Below the pieces are notes generated by a model that did not search any database, was not told the origin of the DNA, and saw only the letters and a list, made by a program, of their open reading frames with translations. This document shows positions 44,163 to 51,685 of a DNA stretch of 64,000 nucleotides, in pieces. The translations under genes were made by a program, and so were the position numbers. How positions within the stretch are numbered: the first letter of the stretch is position 1; each line of letters opens with the position of its first letter. Origin of the DNA: Xylanibacter brevis ATCC 19188 (GTDB taxonomy: Bacteria > Bacteroidota > Bacteroidia > Bacteroidales > Bacteroidaceae). The DNA is taken from positions 186,001-250,000 of the forward strand of contig NZ_JHXM01000004.1 of the NCBI RefSeq assembly GCF_000621725.1, written 5' to 3'.

Positions 44163-45890
44163 ATGGCAAACTATTATAGTGATCACCCAGAGATTGGGTT
44201 CTATCTGAACCATCCTCTGATGAAGCGCATCGTTGAGCTCAAGGAACGCAACTTTGAAGATGCCAAGAAGTACGATTACGCTCCCGTTGACTTGGCTGAT
44301 GCCATCGAGAACTACAAGCAGATTCTCGACATCACAGGCGACGTGGCTGCCAATATCATCGAACCAAACTCTGAGAGCGTTGACCTCGAAGGTCCACACC
44401 TCGAGAACGGCCGTATGATCTACGCCTCTAAGACTTACGAGAACATCGACGCCACCCGTAAGGCTGGTCTGTGGGGTGTTTCTATGCCTCGTCGTTACGG
44501 CGGTCTGAACCTGCCTAACACTGTGTTCTCTATGCTGTCTGAGATGATTTCCTCTGCCGATGCCGGTTTCCAGAACATCTGGAGCTTGCAGAGCTGTATC
44601 GATACCCTCTATGAGTTTGGTAGCGAGGAGCAGCGTCAGAAGTATATCCCCCGCGTTTGCGCTGGTGAGGGTATGTCTATGGACTTGACCGAACCTGATG
44701 CTGGTTCTGACCTGCAGCGCGTGATGCTGAAGGCCACCTTCGACGAGAAGGAGAACTGCTGGCGCCTGAATGGTGTGAAGCGCTTCATCACCAATGGTGA
44801 TAGCGACATCCACCTCGTGCTGGCTCGTTCTGAGGAGGGCACCAAGGACGGACGTGGTCTGTCTATGTTCATCTACGACAAGCGCCAGGGCGGTGTTGAC
44901 GTTCGTCACATCGAGCACAAGCTGGGTATCCATGGTTCACCCACCTGTGAGCTGACCTATAAGAACGCGAAGGCAGAGCTCTGCGGTAGCACTCGTCTGG
45001 GTCTGATCAAGTATGTGATGGCTCTGATGAACGGTGCCCGTCTGGGTATCGCTGCTCAGAGTGTAGGCGTTGAACAGGAGGCTTACAACGAGGGTCTGGC
45101 TTACGCTAAAGAGCGTCAGCAGTTTGGTGAGGCTATCATCAACTTCCCCGCTGTTTACGATATGCTCTCTCGCATGAAGGCTAAGCTCGATGCTGGTCGT
45201 TCACTGCTGTACGAGACAGCCGCATATGTAGATATCTACAAGTGCCTCGAGGATATCGAGCGCGACCGCAAGCTCACTCCCGAGGAGAAGCAGGAGTTGA
45301 AGAAGTACCAGCGCTTGGCTGATGCCTTCACACCTCTGGCTAAGGGTATGAACTCTGAATATGCCAACCAGAACGCTTACGATGCTATCAGCATCCACGG
45401 TGGTTCAGGTTTCATCATGGAGTACAAGAGCCAGCGTCTGTTCCGCGACGCACGTATCTTCTCTATCTACGAGGGTACCACTCAGTTGCAGGTTGTAGCT
45501 GCTATCCGTTACATCACCAACGGCACCATGCTCCAGAACATCAAGGAGATGGCTGCAAGCATCGAGTGCTGCGACTGCGTAGCTGGTCTGAAGGCTCGTG
45601 TTGAGAAGCTCATCCCCGTTTACGAGGAGGCTTTGGCCAACGTGAAGGCTCTCGACAATCAGGATGCACACGACTTCCTGGCTCGTCGTCTCTACGATAT
45701 GACTGCTGAGTTGGTAATGAGTCTGCTCATTATCCGCGATGCCAGCAAGGCTCCCGAGCTCTTCAAGAAGAGTGCCAACGTCTATGTTCGCATGACCGAG
45801 GAGAACGTTTGCGGTAAGGCTGCCTACATCAAGAACTTCCGCGTAGAAGACCTTGAGAGCTTCCGCGCTGCAGAGAAAGAGGCTGAGTAA
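44163..45890 (+). CDS. Acyl-CoA dehydrogenase family protein with C-terminal extension
   Basis: FAD-dependent dehydrogenase forming a 2,3-enoyl-CoA and passing electrons to EtfAB encoded upstream. The 575 residues carry the middle-domain signatures (SMDLTEPDAGSDLQRVMLKA, RFITNGDSDIHLVLAR) and the C-terminal helical domain with AYAKERQQFGEAIINFPAV and IHGGSGFIMEYKSQRLFRDA, IFSIYEGTTQLQ. An extra helical domain of over 100 residues follows, longer than short-chain butyryl-CoA dehydrogenases (about 380). The natural acyl-CoA cannot be told. Etf coupling suggests a fermentative or redox-balancing role, as inference. Terminator follows. Confidence 0.9.
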   Translation: MANYYSDHPEIGFYLNHPLMKRIVELKERNFEDAKKYDYAPVDLADAIENYKQILDITGDVAANIIEPNSESVDLEGPHLENGRMIYASKTYENIDATRKAGLWGVSMPRRYGGLNLPNTVFSMLSEMISSADAGFQNIWSLQSCIDTLYEFGSEEQRQKYIPRVCAGEGMSMDLTEPDAGSDLQRVMLKATFDEKENCWRLNGVKRFITNGDSDIHLVLARSEEGTKDGRGLSMFIYDKRQGGVDVRHIEHKLGIHGSPTCELTYKNAKAELCGSTRLGLIKYVMALMNGARLGIAAQSVGVEQEAYNEGLAYAKERQQFGEAIINFPAVYDMLSRMKAKLDAGRSLLYETAAYVDIYKCLEDIERDRKLTPEEKQELKKYQRLADAFTPLAKGMNSEYANQNAYDAISIHGGSGFIMEYKSQRLFRDARIFSIYEGTTQLQVVAAIRYITNGTMLQNIKEMAASIECCDCVAGLKARVEKLIPVYEEALANVKALDNQDAHDFLARRLYDMTAELVMSLLIIRDASKAPELFKKSANVYVRMTEENVCGKAAYIKNFRVEDLESFRAAEKEAE

Positions 45891-45901
45891 AAGCAATAAC
45901 C

Positions 45902-45920
45902 TATCCGCATCCCGCGGATA
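45902..45920 (+). other. Hairpin after the acyl-CoA dehydrogenase stop
   Basis: TATCCGC and GCGGATA form a perfect 7-base stem with loop ATCCC, 12 bases after the stop codon. No T run follows. Confidence 0.5.
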
Positions 45921-45937
45921 AGCATTCCATATCAAAA

Positions 45938-45973
45938 AGGAGCATGTTCTATTTCGAGCATGCTCCTCTTTTT
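45938..45973 (+). terminator. Intrinsic terminator of the etf operon
   Basis: AGGAGCATG with CATGCTCCT (9-base stem, 12-base loop), then CTTTTTAT. Confidence 0.85.
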
Positions 45974-45978
45974 ATAAC

Positions 45979-46020
45979 AATAAAGGCGTCATCTTCCATT
46001 CGGATGATGACGCCTTTATT
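45979..46020. terminator. Bidirectional terminator hairpin, 3' of the TRL-like lipoprotein gene
   Basis: A 15-base perfect stem (AATAAAGGCGTCATC with GATGACGCCTTTATT) around a 12-base loop. It lies between the two convergent transcripts and can serve both. Confidence 0.85.
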
Positions 46021-46035
46021 TTAGACTGATTGGTC

Positions 46036-46329
46036 TTATTCTCCGTAAACCTTGGTGGTATGATTGATAACAAGGCCTAAAAGGATGCTCTTGTCCACAT
46101 ATTCCACCTGATGGATCTTGGTAATGCCACCGTTCTGTGCGGCTTTTTTGATATCATTCTGCTCACCCTTAGACGACCAAAGACCAAGAATGATGCTCGA
46201 CTTTGCTTCGCCTACTTTGGAACCGATGGTATCGTTAGAGATACTTGCGCCTGAATTAATAGTAACACAACTTGTAAGAGTAGTAGCAAACAGAGCAGCT
46301 ACTGCCATTTTAAGTACATTTTTCTTCAT
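46036..46329 (-). CDS. TRL-like small lipoprotein
   Basis: A 97-residue protein with a lipoprotein signal (MKKNVLKMAVAALFATTLTS followed by C), then the TRL-like pattern: GSKVGEAKSSIILGLWSSKG, an alanine-rich turn (IKKAAQNGGITKIHQVEY) and a C-terminal LLGLVINHTTKVYGE. It is predicted to be exported and lipid-anchored. The function is unknown; the family is widespread in Bacteroidetes and Proteobacteria. It has its own -7 box and a terminator hairpin. Confidence 0.82.
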   Translation of the reverse strand: MKKNVLKMAVAALFATTLTSCVTINSGASISNDTIGSKVGEAKSSIILGLWSSKGEQNDIKKAAQNGGITKIHQVEYVDKSILLGLVINHTTKVYGE

Positions 46330-46376
46330 TGTCTCAATTAGGTTTGATGTTAAAACTATGTTGATTGATATATCTA

Positions 46377-46384
46377 CAAAAGTA
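46377..46384 (-). promoter_or_regulatory. Putative promoter -7 box of the TRL-like gene
   Basis: Minus-strand TACTTTTG, 48 bases upstream of its start, partly before the guaD stop. Confidence 0.45.
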
Positions 46385-46393
46385 TCATGCTGT

Positions 46394-47698
46394 TTACAGC
46401 ACCTTTGGCTCGGCTACCTCTTGACCACGACAGAAGCGGTGAATAATCTGGCGATCATCGCCTACGTAGATGAAACGCTCAAGACGATGTAGTAAAGAAT
46501 ACTCGGAAGGATAGAGCACGGCATCGTCGATGACTAGAGCATCGAATTCATAGCCGGGCTCGAAACTACCCACCTTACCGAAGAAGGAACCTGCCGACTT
46601 GGTGGCAATCCAGAACACTTCGGGCAATGTGAGGAATGCCTTGCTGTGGTCTTGCTGATAATGCATCTTGCTGACCTGGATGGCATAGACCAACATGCGG
46701 AACATGTTGAGGTCGTGACCACCGCTGATGTCACTGCCAAGGCCGATGCGCAGACCTTCGTCGAGCAACGAACGGATAGGCGCCAAACCCGACGACAAGT
46801 TGAAGTTGGACGTAGGACAATGAGCCACCATCACGCCATTACGCTTCATCAGTTCCAGTTCCTTTCCATGCGTCCACACGCAGTGGGCCATGATGGTGGG
46901 CGTCTGTCCGAAGAGTCCATAGCGGTTGTAGGCATCGCCATAGCTTTCGCTTTCAGGCTCCAGTTCCTGCACCCAGGCAATCTCGGAGGTATTCTCTGAC
47001 AGGTGCGACTGCACCGGCAACTGGTACTGCTGCGCCAGTTGGCCACAGGCGCGAAGTAACTCGGGCGTGCACGAAGGCACAAATCGGGGCGTGATGATGG
47101 GACGGACAAGAGATGGCACCTCACCCCCGGCCTCTCTCCCAGAGGCGAGGGGAGAAAAGTCCTTAATCAGCTGTTCCATGCCCTCGATATAGGCATCGAC
47201 ATCCTCAGAGAGATTGTCGGGACAATTACGATTCATGGCTACCTTACCCACCATGGCGCCCATGCCTGCCTCCTGATAGAGCTGCATCAGACAGCGGGTG
47301 CTCTCGGTATGAATGGTGCCGAAGACCACGCTGCGCATGGTGCCAAAGAGCCATTGTGTGTGGAGGAAGCGGCGATACATACGCTCGGCATACTTCACAT
47401 CGGCATACTTGGCTTCCTCGGGGAAGGTGTAATTCTGCAACCATGGCAGTAACTCCAAGTCCATGGCCACAGCCTGATTGTGCACCTGAGGTGCATGGAC
47501 ATGCATATCGTTCATGGCAGGGATGAGCAGCTTGTCGCCAAAATCGATGACCTCGGCATCGGGACAGTTCAGGTCCTTCAAGTGGCTTGCCACGCCCAGC
47601 ACGTAACCATCTTCCACTGCTATATAACCATTTTCATAGACTTCGAAACGGTCTTTTTCCTTTGTAAAAAGGATGTGTGCCTTATATACTTTTTTCAT
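46394..47698 (-). CDS. guaD: Guanine deaminase (amidohydrolase)
   Basis: Zinc amidohydrolase converting guanine to xanthine in purine salvage. The 434 residues show the metal-binding HVHAPQ motif, the guanine-deaminase segment LPWLQNYTFPEEAKY, VGKVAMNRNCPDNL, the histidine in PVQSHLSENTSEI, IMAHCVWTHGKEL and the C-terminal GLGSDISGGHDLNMFR aspartate region. A stretch of about 14 residues (SPLASGREAGGEVPS) between TIEGMEQLIKDF-type helix and LVRPIITPRFVPSC is encoded by palindromic REP-like DNA and looks like an in-frame insertion. The catalytic regions are otherwise intact, so activity may be kept. Confidence 0.9.
   Translation of the reverse strand: MKKVYKAHILFTKEKDRFEVYENGYIAVEDGYVLGVASHLKDLNCPDAEVIDFGDKLLIPAMNDMHVHAPQVHNQAVAMDLELLPWLQNYTFPEEAKYADVKYAERMYRRFLHTQWLFGTMRSVVFGTIHTESTRCLMQLYQEAGMGAMVGKVAMNRNCPDNLSEDVDAYIEGMEQLIKDFSPLASGREAGGEVPSLVRPIITPRFVPSCTPELLRACGQLAQQYQLPVQSHLSENTSEIAWVQELEPESESYGDAYNRYGLFGQTPTIMAHCVWTHGKELELMKRNGVMVAHCPTSNFNLSSGLAPIRSLLDEGLRIGLGSDISGGHDLNMFRMLVYAIQVSKMHYQQDHSKAFLTLPEVFWIATKSAGSFFGKVGSFEPGYEFDALVIDDAVLYPSEYSLLHRLERFIYVGDDRQIIHRFCRGQEVAEPKVL
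47118..47154. repeat. REP-like palindromic unit inside guaD
   Basis: GC-rich hairpin: GCCTCT (47130-47135) pairs with AGAGGC (47141-47146) around a 5-base loop, and outer CCCC pairs with GGGG. The flanking TCACCCCC and GAGGGGAG resemble intergenic repeats known from many bacterial genomes. It keeps the guaD frame. Confidence 0.65.
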
Positions 47699-47734
47699 TG
47701 TGAAAAGACATTATGTATTATTAGTTCTCGGTTG

Positions 47735-47742
47735 CAAAGATA
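47735..47742 (-). promoter_or_regulatory. Putative guaD promoter -7 box
   Basis: Minus-strand TATCTTTG, 37 bases upstream of the guaD start. Confidence 0.55.
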
Positions 47743-47785
47743 CGAAAAAAACTGATTAATGACATGGTTAGTCGAAAAAAATTAG

Positions 47786-47793
47786 TACCTTTG
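47786..47793 (+). promoter_or_regulatory. Putative promoter -7 box of the tandem SGNH gene
   Basis: TACCTTTG, 33 bases upstream of the ATG at 47826. Confidence 0.55.
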
Positions 47794-47825
47794 CAGCCTA
47801 TACAATCATATTATTACAAGCTACA

Positions 47826-49520
47826 ATGACAACGAAACTATTTTCTACGATGACAGCCCTGCTGCTGGGTCTTTCGGCCTCGGCGCAAGGCTTCGACAAC
47901 CTACCCGACCCTATTGAAGATGTCAACAAGGTGGTGGACAACACCCCCGACTCTATCGCCAAGGCTCTGATGTCGCGCCCCGCGCCCGGCAGCAGTCGCA
48001 AAGGCAATAACCCCGTGCTGTATCTCATCGGTAATTCCACGATGCGCAATGGCACCAAGGGCGATGGCTCTAACGGTCAGTGGGGCTGGGGCTACTATGC
48101 CAACAAATATTTTGACGAGACCAAGATTACGGTAGAGAACCAGGCACTGGGCGGCATGTCCACACGTACGTTCTATACCGACCTGTGGCCCGCCGTTCGC
48201 GAGGCACTGAAACCAGGCGACTGGGTCATCGTGTCTATCGGCCACAACGACAATGGCGAGTTCTTCGACAAGAAGCGTGCACGCGCCGTGATTCCCGGCG
48301 TTGACCCCGACACACTGTACATCGGCTTCAACCAGCGCACGCAGAAAACAGATACCGTCTATTCGTACGGTGCTTACCTGCATCGCTACATCTCGGAAAT
48401 CAGAGCCAAGGGTGCCAATCCCATTCTGATGTCGCTGACGCCTCGCGATGCCTACGATGATAAAGGCAAGATTGTACGCAAGCCCCACTCTATGTGGGCA
48501 GCCTACATGGCTGCCGTAGAAGGGGTACCATACGTCGATCTGAACGAGATCAGCGGACAGAAGCTAGACAGCTATAGTCACTGGAAAGAGCAGTACCACT
48601 TCCTGGGCGATAAGATACACACCTCGAAGTTTGGCGCAGAGATGAATGCCCGCTCAGCAGCAGAGGGCCTATGGCAGAGCCAGAACCCACAGTTGAAGCC
48701 CCTGCAGGCCATGATGAAAAACGTAGAGCCCGAGGTCTATCGCGTGGATCGCAGCAGCGGAAAGCCAGCTGTCTTCTTCACGGGCGACTCTACCGTGAAG
48801 AATGCCGACAAGGAGGAAGACGGCATGTGGGGATGGGCTACACAGGCCGCCACTGTTTTTGACGAATCTAAGATTACGCTGGTCAACGCGGCACGTGCCG
48901 GACGCTCTACACGTTCGTTCATTCGCGAGGGACTGTGGGATAAAGTTTACAACTCGCTGCAGCCTGGCGACTTCGTGACTATCCAGTTTGGCCACAACGA
49001 CATCTGTCCCATCACCGACGCCAAAGCTCGTGGCGTGATTCCCGGCACCAAAGACACCCTGCACGTCTATCATCTGGACAACGACACCTACGAGGTGGTT
49101 TACTCGTTTGGCTGGTATCTGAAAAAGATGATTGACGACGTACGCGAGAAGGGTGCCACACCCATTCTGGTGTCGCTGACGCCACGCAACGAGTGGCCCG
49201 GTGGAAAGGTGGAGCGTCGCGACGACTCCTATGGTAAATGGTATCGCGAGGTGGTGGCTGAAACCGGCGTAGAGTTTGTGGATATGCACAATATCTCGGC
49301 CGACTTTCTCGACAAGAAGTTCAGTGTGAAGAAGTTGCCTGCCGACAAGGCAAAAGCGCAAGCTAAAATAGCACAGATCAAAGAGAAGGCCGGTGCCAAA
49401 TACTTCAAGAAAGACCACACGCATGCCTCAAAACTGGGTGCACAGATGAACGCCCAGTCGATGGCCAAGGGACTTCGCGCCAATGGTTCGGAACTGGCAA
49501 AATACTTAAAGAAAAAGTAA
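47826..49520 (+). CDS. Tandem SGNH-hydrolase protein (rhamnogalacturonan acetylesterase-like)
   Basis: Exported carbohydrate esterase of CE12-like type with two copies of the domain in 564 residues. After a signal peptide (LFSTMTALLLGLSASAQ), domain 1 (about 60-290) has block I as IGNSTM, block III GHND and a block V DKIHTS; domain 2 (about 310-560) has the standard TGDSTVKN, FGHND and DHTHAS. Domain 1 replaces the usual GDS by GNS, so it may differ in activity, though the serine and the D-x-x-H pair remain. Removal of acetyl groups from pectin-like polysaccharide is the family's role; the substrate here is inference. No polysaccharide-utilisation genes sit next to it. Confidence 0.85.
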   Translation: MTTKLFSTMTALLLGLSASAQGFDNLPDPIEDVNKVVDNTPDSIAKALMSRPAPGSSRKGNNPVLYLIGNSTMRNGTKGDGSNGQWGWGYYANKYFDETKITVENQALGGMSTRTFYTDLWPAVREALKPGDWVIVSIGHNDNGEFFDKKRARAVIPGVDPDTLYIGFNQRTQKTDTVYSYGAYLHRYISEIRAKGANPILMSLTPRDAYDDKGKIVRKPHSMWAAYMAAVEGVPYVDLNEISGQKLDSYSHWKEQYHFLGDKIHTSKFGAEMNARSAAEGLWQSQNPQLKPLQAMMKNVEPEVYRVDRSSGKPAVFFTGDSTVKNADKEEDGMWGWATQAATVFDESKITLVNAARAGRSTRSFIREGLWDKVYNSLQPGDFVTIQFGHNDICPITDAKARGVIPGTKDTLHVYHLDNDTYEVVYSFGWYLKKMIDDVREKGATPILVSLTPRNEWPGGKVERRDDSYGKWYREVVAETGVEFVDMHNISADFLDKKFSVKKLPADKAKAQAKIAQIKEKAGAKYFKKDHTHASKLGAQMNAQSMAKGLRANGSELAKYLKKK

Positions 49521-49521
49521 G

Positions 49522-49631
49522 GTTACGGAAAACCCTTAGTTGGGTTACGGAAAACCTTAGGTTTGGTTACGGCAAAGTGGCACTTTAGTTACGGCAAACT
49601 ATAGGTTTAGTTACGGGAAACTATAGGTTTG
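49522..49631. repeat. 22-base-period array between the SGNH gene and dnaG
   Basis: GTTACGG recurs at 49522, 49544, 49566, 49588 and 49610, exactly 22 bases apart. Each is followed by a variable 13-base palindrome-like block, for example AAACCTTAGGTTT and AAAGTGGCACTTT (both perfect) and AAACTATAGGTTT. On the minus strand the unit reads AAACCTATAGTTTGCC..., close to the ACCTATACTTTTGC unit of the array at 21881-21916. Confidence 0.88.
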
Positions 49632-49683
49632 GCAGCACCAAACAAATCGCTTCATACCGAGTGGGGAAAAAACTAAAAATACT

Positions 49684-49715
49684 TTTGGTTTTTTTCCCAC
49701 TTATTATTATCTTTG
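49684..49715 (+). promoter_or_regulatory. Putative dnaG promoter with almost no leader
   Basis: TTTG at 49684-49687 and TATCTTTG at 49708-49715, 20 bases apart. The dnaG ATG is at 49720, only four bases after the -7 box. Confidence 0.6.
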
Positions 49716-49719
49716 CAGC

Positions 49720-51663
49720 ATGATAGACAGAGCGACCGTCGAGAAGATTGTTGACGCAGCAAAAATCGTTGATGTGGTTGGAGAGTTCGTAACGCTGAAG
49801 AAAAGCGGTGTGAACTATAAGGGACTTTGTCCTTTCCATGATGACCGTAACCCTTCGTTCATGGTGTCACCAACGAAGAACATCTGTCACTGTTTCGTGT
49901 GTGGCAAGGGCGGCACCCCTGCCAACTTCCTGATGGAGCACGAGCAGATCACCTACCCCGAAGCCCTGCGCTGGTTGGCCAAAAAGTACAACATTGAAAT
50001 CGTTGAAAAAGAGCTCACCGACGAAGAACGCCAAGAGCAGAACGACCGCGAGTCAATGTTCATTGTCAACGAATGGGCCAAGGACTATTTCCACAATATT
50101 CTTCTGAACGATCCCGATGGACTGGCCATCGGCAAACAGTACTTCCGCAGCCGTGGCATCCGCGATGACATCATAGAGAAATTTCAGTTGGGCTACTCGC
50201 CCCAGAAGCGCGATGCCCTTTTGCTGGCATCCAAGGAGAAAGGCTACAAACAGGAGTTTCTCGTCAAAACCGGCTTGTGCATAGAGAACGAACGCGGCGC
50301 CTACGATCGCTATAGCGGACGCGCCATCTTCCCCTGGTTCAACATCAGCGGCAAGGTGGTGGCCTTCGGCGGACGTGTGCTGGACTCACGCACCAAGGGC
50401 GTGGCGCAGAAATATGTCAACTCGCCCGACTCCGACATCTACCACAAGGAGCGCGAGCTCTATGGTCTCTACCAAGCCAAGCGCGCCATCGTGAAGGAAG
50501 ACATGGTATATATGGTGGAAGGTTATACCGACGTCATCGCCATGCATCAAGCTGGTATAGAGAACGTGGTGGCCAACAGTGGCACGGCGCTATCTACCCA
50601 CCAGATACACATGCTGCACCGCTTCACCAACAACATCACGTTGCTCTACGATGGTGACGAGGCAGGTATCCATGCTGCCATGCGTGGTACCGACATGCTG
50701 TTGGCTCAAGGCATGAACATACGCGTGCTGCTACTGCCCGATGGCGACGACCCCGACTCGTTTGCCCGCAAGCACTCTACCGAAGAACTGAAGCGATACA
50801 TCAACGAGAACCAGACCGACTTCATCACCTTCAAGAGCCGACTGACCGTCGAGAATGTGACGGATCCCATCAAGCGTTCGGAAGCCATCGTCGGCATACT
50901 TAAAAGCATCTCGGTGATTCCCGACAGCATTCTGCGCAATGAGTACACCAGCAACTTGTCTCACCGCCTCAACATCAAGGAAGAGACGCTCATTGCCGAG
51001 ATGAACAAATGCATCAGCAAGAACGTCGAGGAGAAACAGAAAGAGCAAGAACGTGAGGAGCAGAAAGCCGCAAGCAATGCCGACGAAGACATACAGCCCC
51101 TCACCCTTCATACCGCTGCAGAACAATCCACACAGGTGGAACTGATGCTGGTAAGAGAGATTGTACGACACGGCAGCGACATCATATATAAGGATGTGGC
51201 AACAGAAGACGGACAGACCATATCGCTCACCGTAGCACAATATATCCACTACGACCTCAGTCAGGACGGCATCACCTTTGTGAGTCCGCTTCACAACCGT
51301 ATCTTGGAGGAAGCAGTGACACAATGCGAGAATCCTGACTTCAAATCGCAGATCTACTTCTGCAGTCATCCCGACATAGAAATCAGTAAGTTGTCCACTC
51401 AACTGGCCATAGACCGCCATCAACTGGGCGGACGTTTCTCTAAAGAGGACGATGAGCAGAACTTGCGGCAGCGCGTGTTGCACCTCATCATGGACTACCG
51501 CATGAACATCATAGAGAACAAGTTGAAGGAGATCAATCAGCAACTGAAACAGGTGAACGGCAACATGGAGCGCACCATGGAACTGCTCAAGGAGCACATG
51601 AAAATAAAGGAGCTGCGCGACGCACTGGCCAAGAACCTAGGCAGCGACTTGATTTTGAAATAA
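49720..51663 (+). CDS. dnaG: DNA primase
   Basis: Makes RNA primers for replication. The 647 residues start MIDRATVEKIVDAAKIVDVV, the usual N terminus, with the CHC2 zinc finger (CPFHDDRNP then CHCFVCGKGG), the RNA-polymerase core and TOPRIM motifs (MVEGYTDVIAMHQAGIENVV, LLYDGDEAGIHAAMRG), and a C-terminal helicase-interaction domain (LRQRVLHLIMDYRMNIIENK). The family-conserved start lies just after the -7 box, so translation from a leaderless or nearly leaderless messenger is implied. cls follows after 22 bases. Confidence 0.97.
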   Translation: MIDRATVEKIVDAAKIVDVVGEFVTLKKSGVNYKGLCPFHDDRNPSFMVSPTKNICHCFVCGKGGTPANFLMEHEQITYPEALRWLAKKYNIEIVEKELTDEERQEQNDRESMFIVNEWAKDYFHNILLNDPDGLAIGKQYFRSRGIRDDIIEKFQLGYSPQKRDALLLASKEKGYKQEFLVKTGLCIENERGAYDRYSGRAIFPWFNISGKVVAFGGRVLDSRTKGVAQKYVNSPDSDIYHKERELYGLYQAKRAIVKEDMVYMVEGYTDVIAMHQAGIENVVANSGTALSTHQIHMLHRFTNNITLLYDGDEAGIHAAMRGTDMLLAQGMNIRVLLLPDGDDPDSFARKHSTEELKRYINENQTDFITFKSRLTVENVTDPIKRSEAIVGILKSISVIPDSILRNEYTSNLSHRLNIKEETLIAEMNKCISKNVEEKQKEQEREEQKAASNADEDIQPLTLHTAAEQSTQVELMLVREIVRHGSDIIYKDVATEDGQTISLTVAQYIHYDLSQDGITFVSPLHNRILEEAVTQCENPDFKSQIYFCSHPDIEISKLSTQLAIDRHQLGGRFSKEDDEQNLRQRVLHLIMDYRMNIIENKLKEINQQLKQVNGNMERTMELLKEHMKIKELRDALAKNLGSDLILK

Positions 51664-51685
51664 CCGACTGAAACACTAGCAGCCT

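Noticed and set aside
43470..44933. A 487-codon open frame on the minus strand opposite etfA and the acyl-CoA dehydrogenase
   Set aside because: The opposite strand encodes clear family proteins; strong codon bias in those genes removes antisense stops. The frame spans two genes and their junction without its own signals.
49522..49631. Rho-independent terminators in series
   Set aside because: The palindromes are short, AT-rich and lack T runs; the exact 22-base spacing fits a repeat array better, though some termination effect is not excluded.
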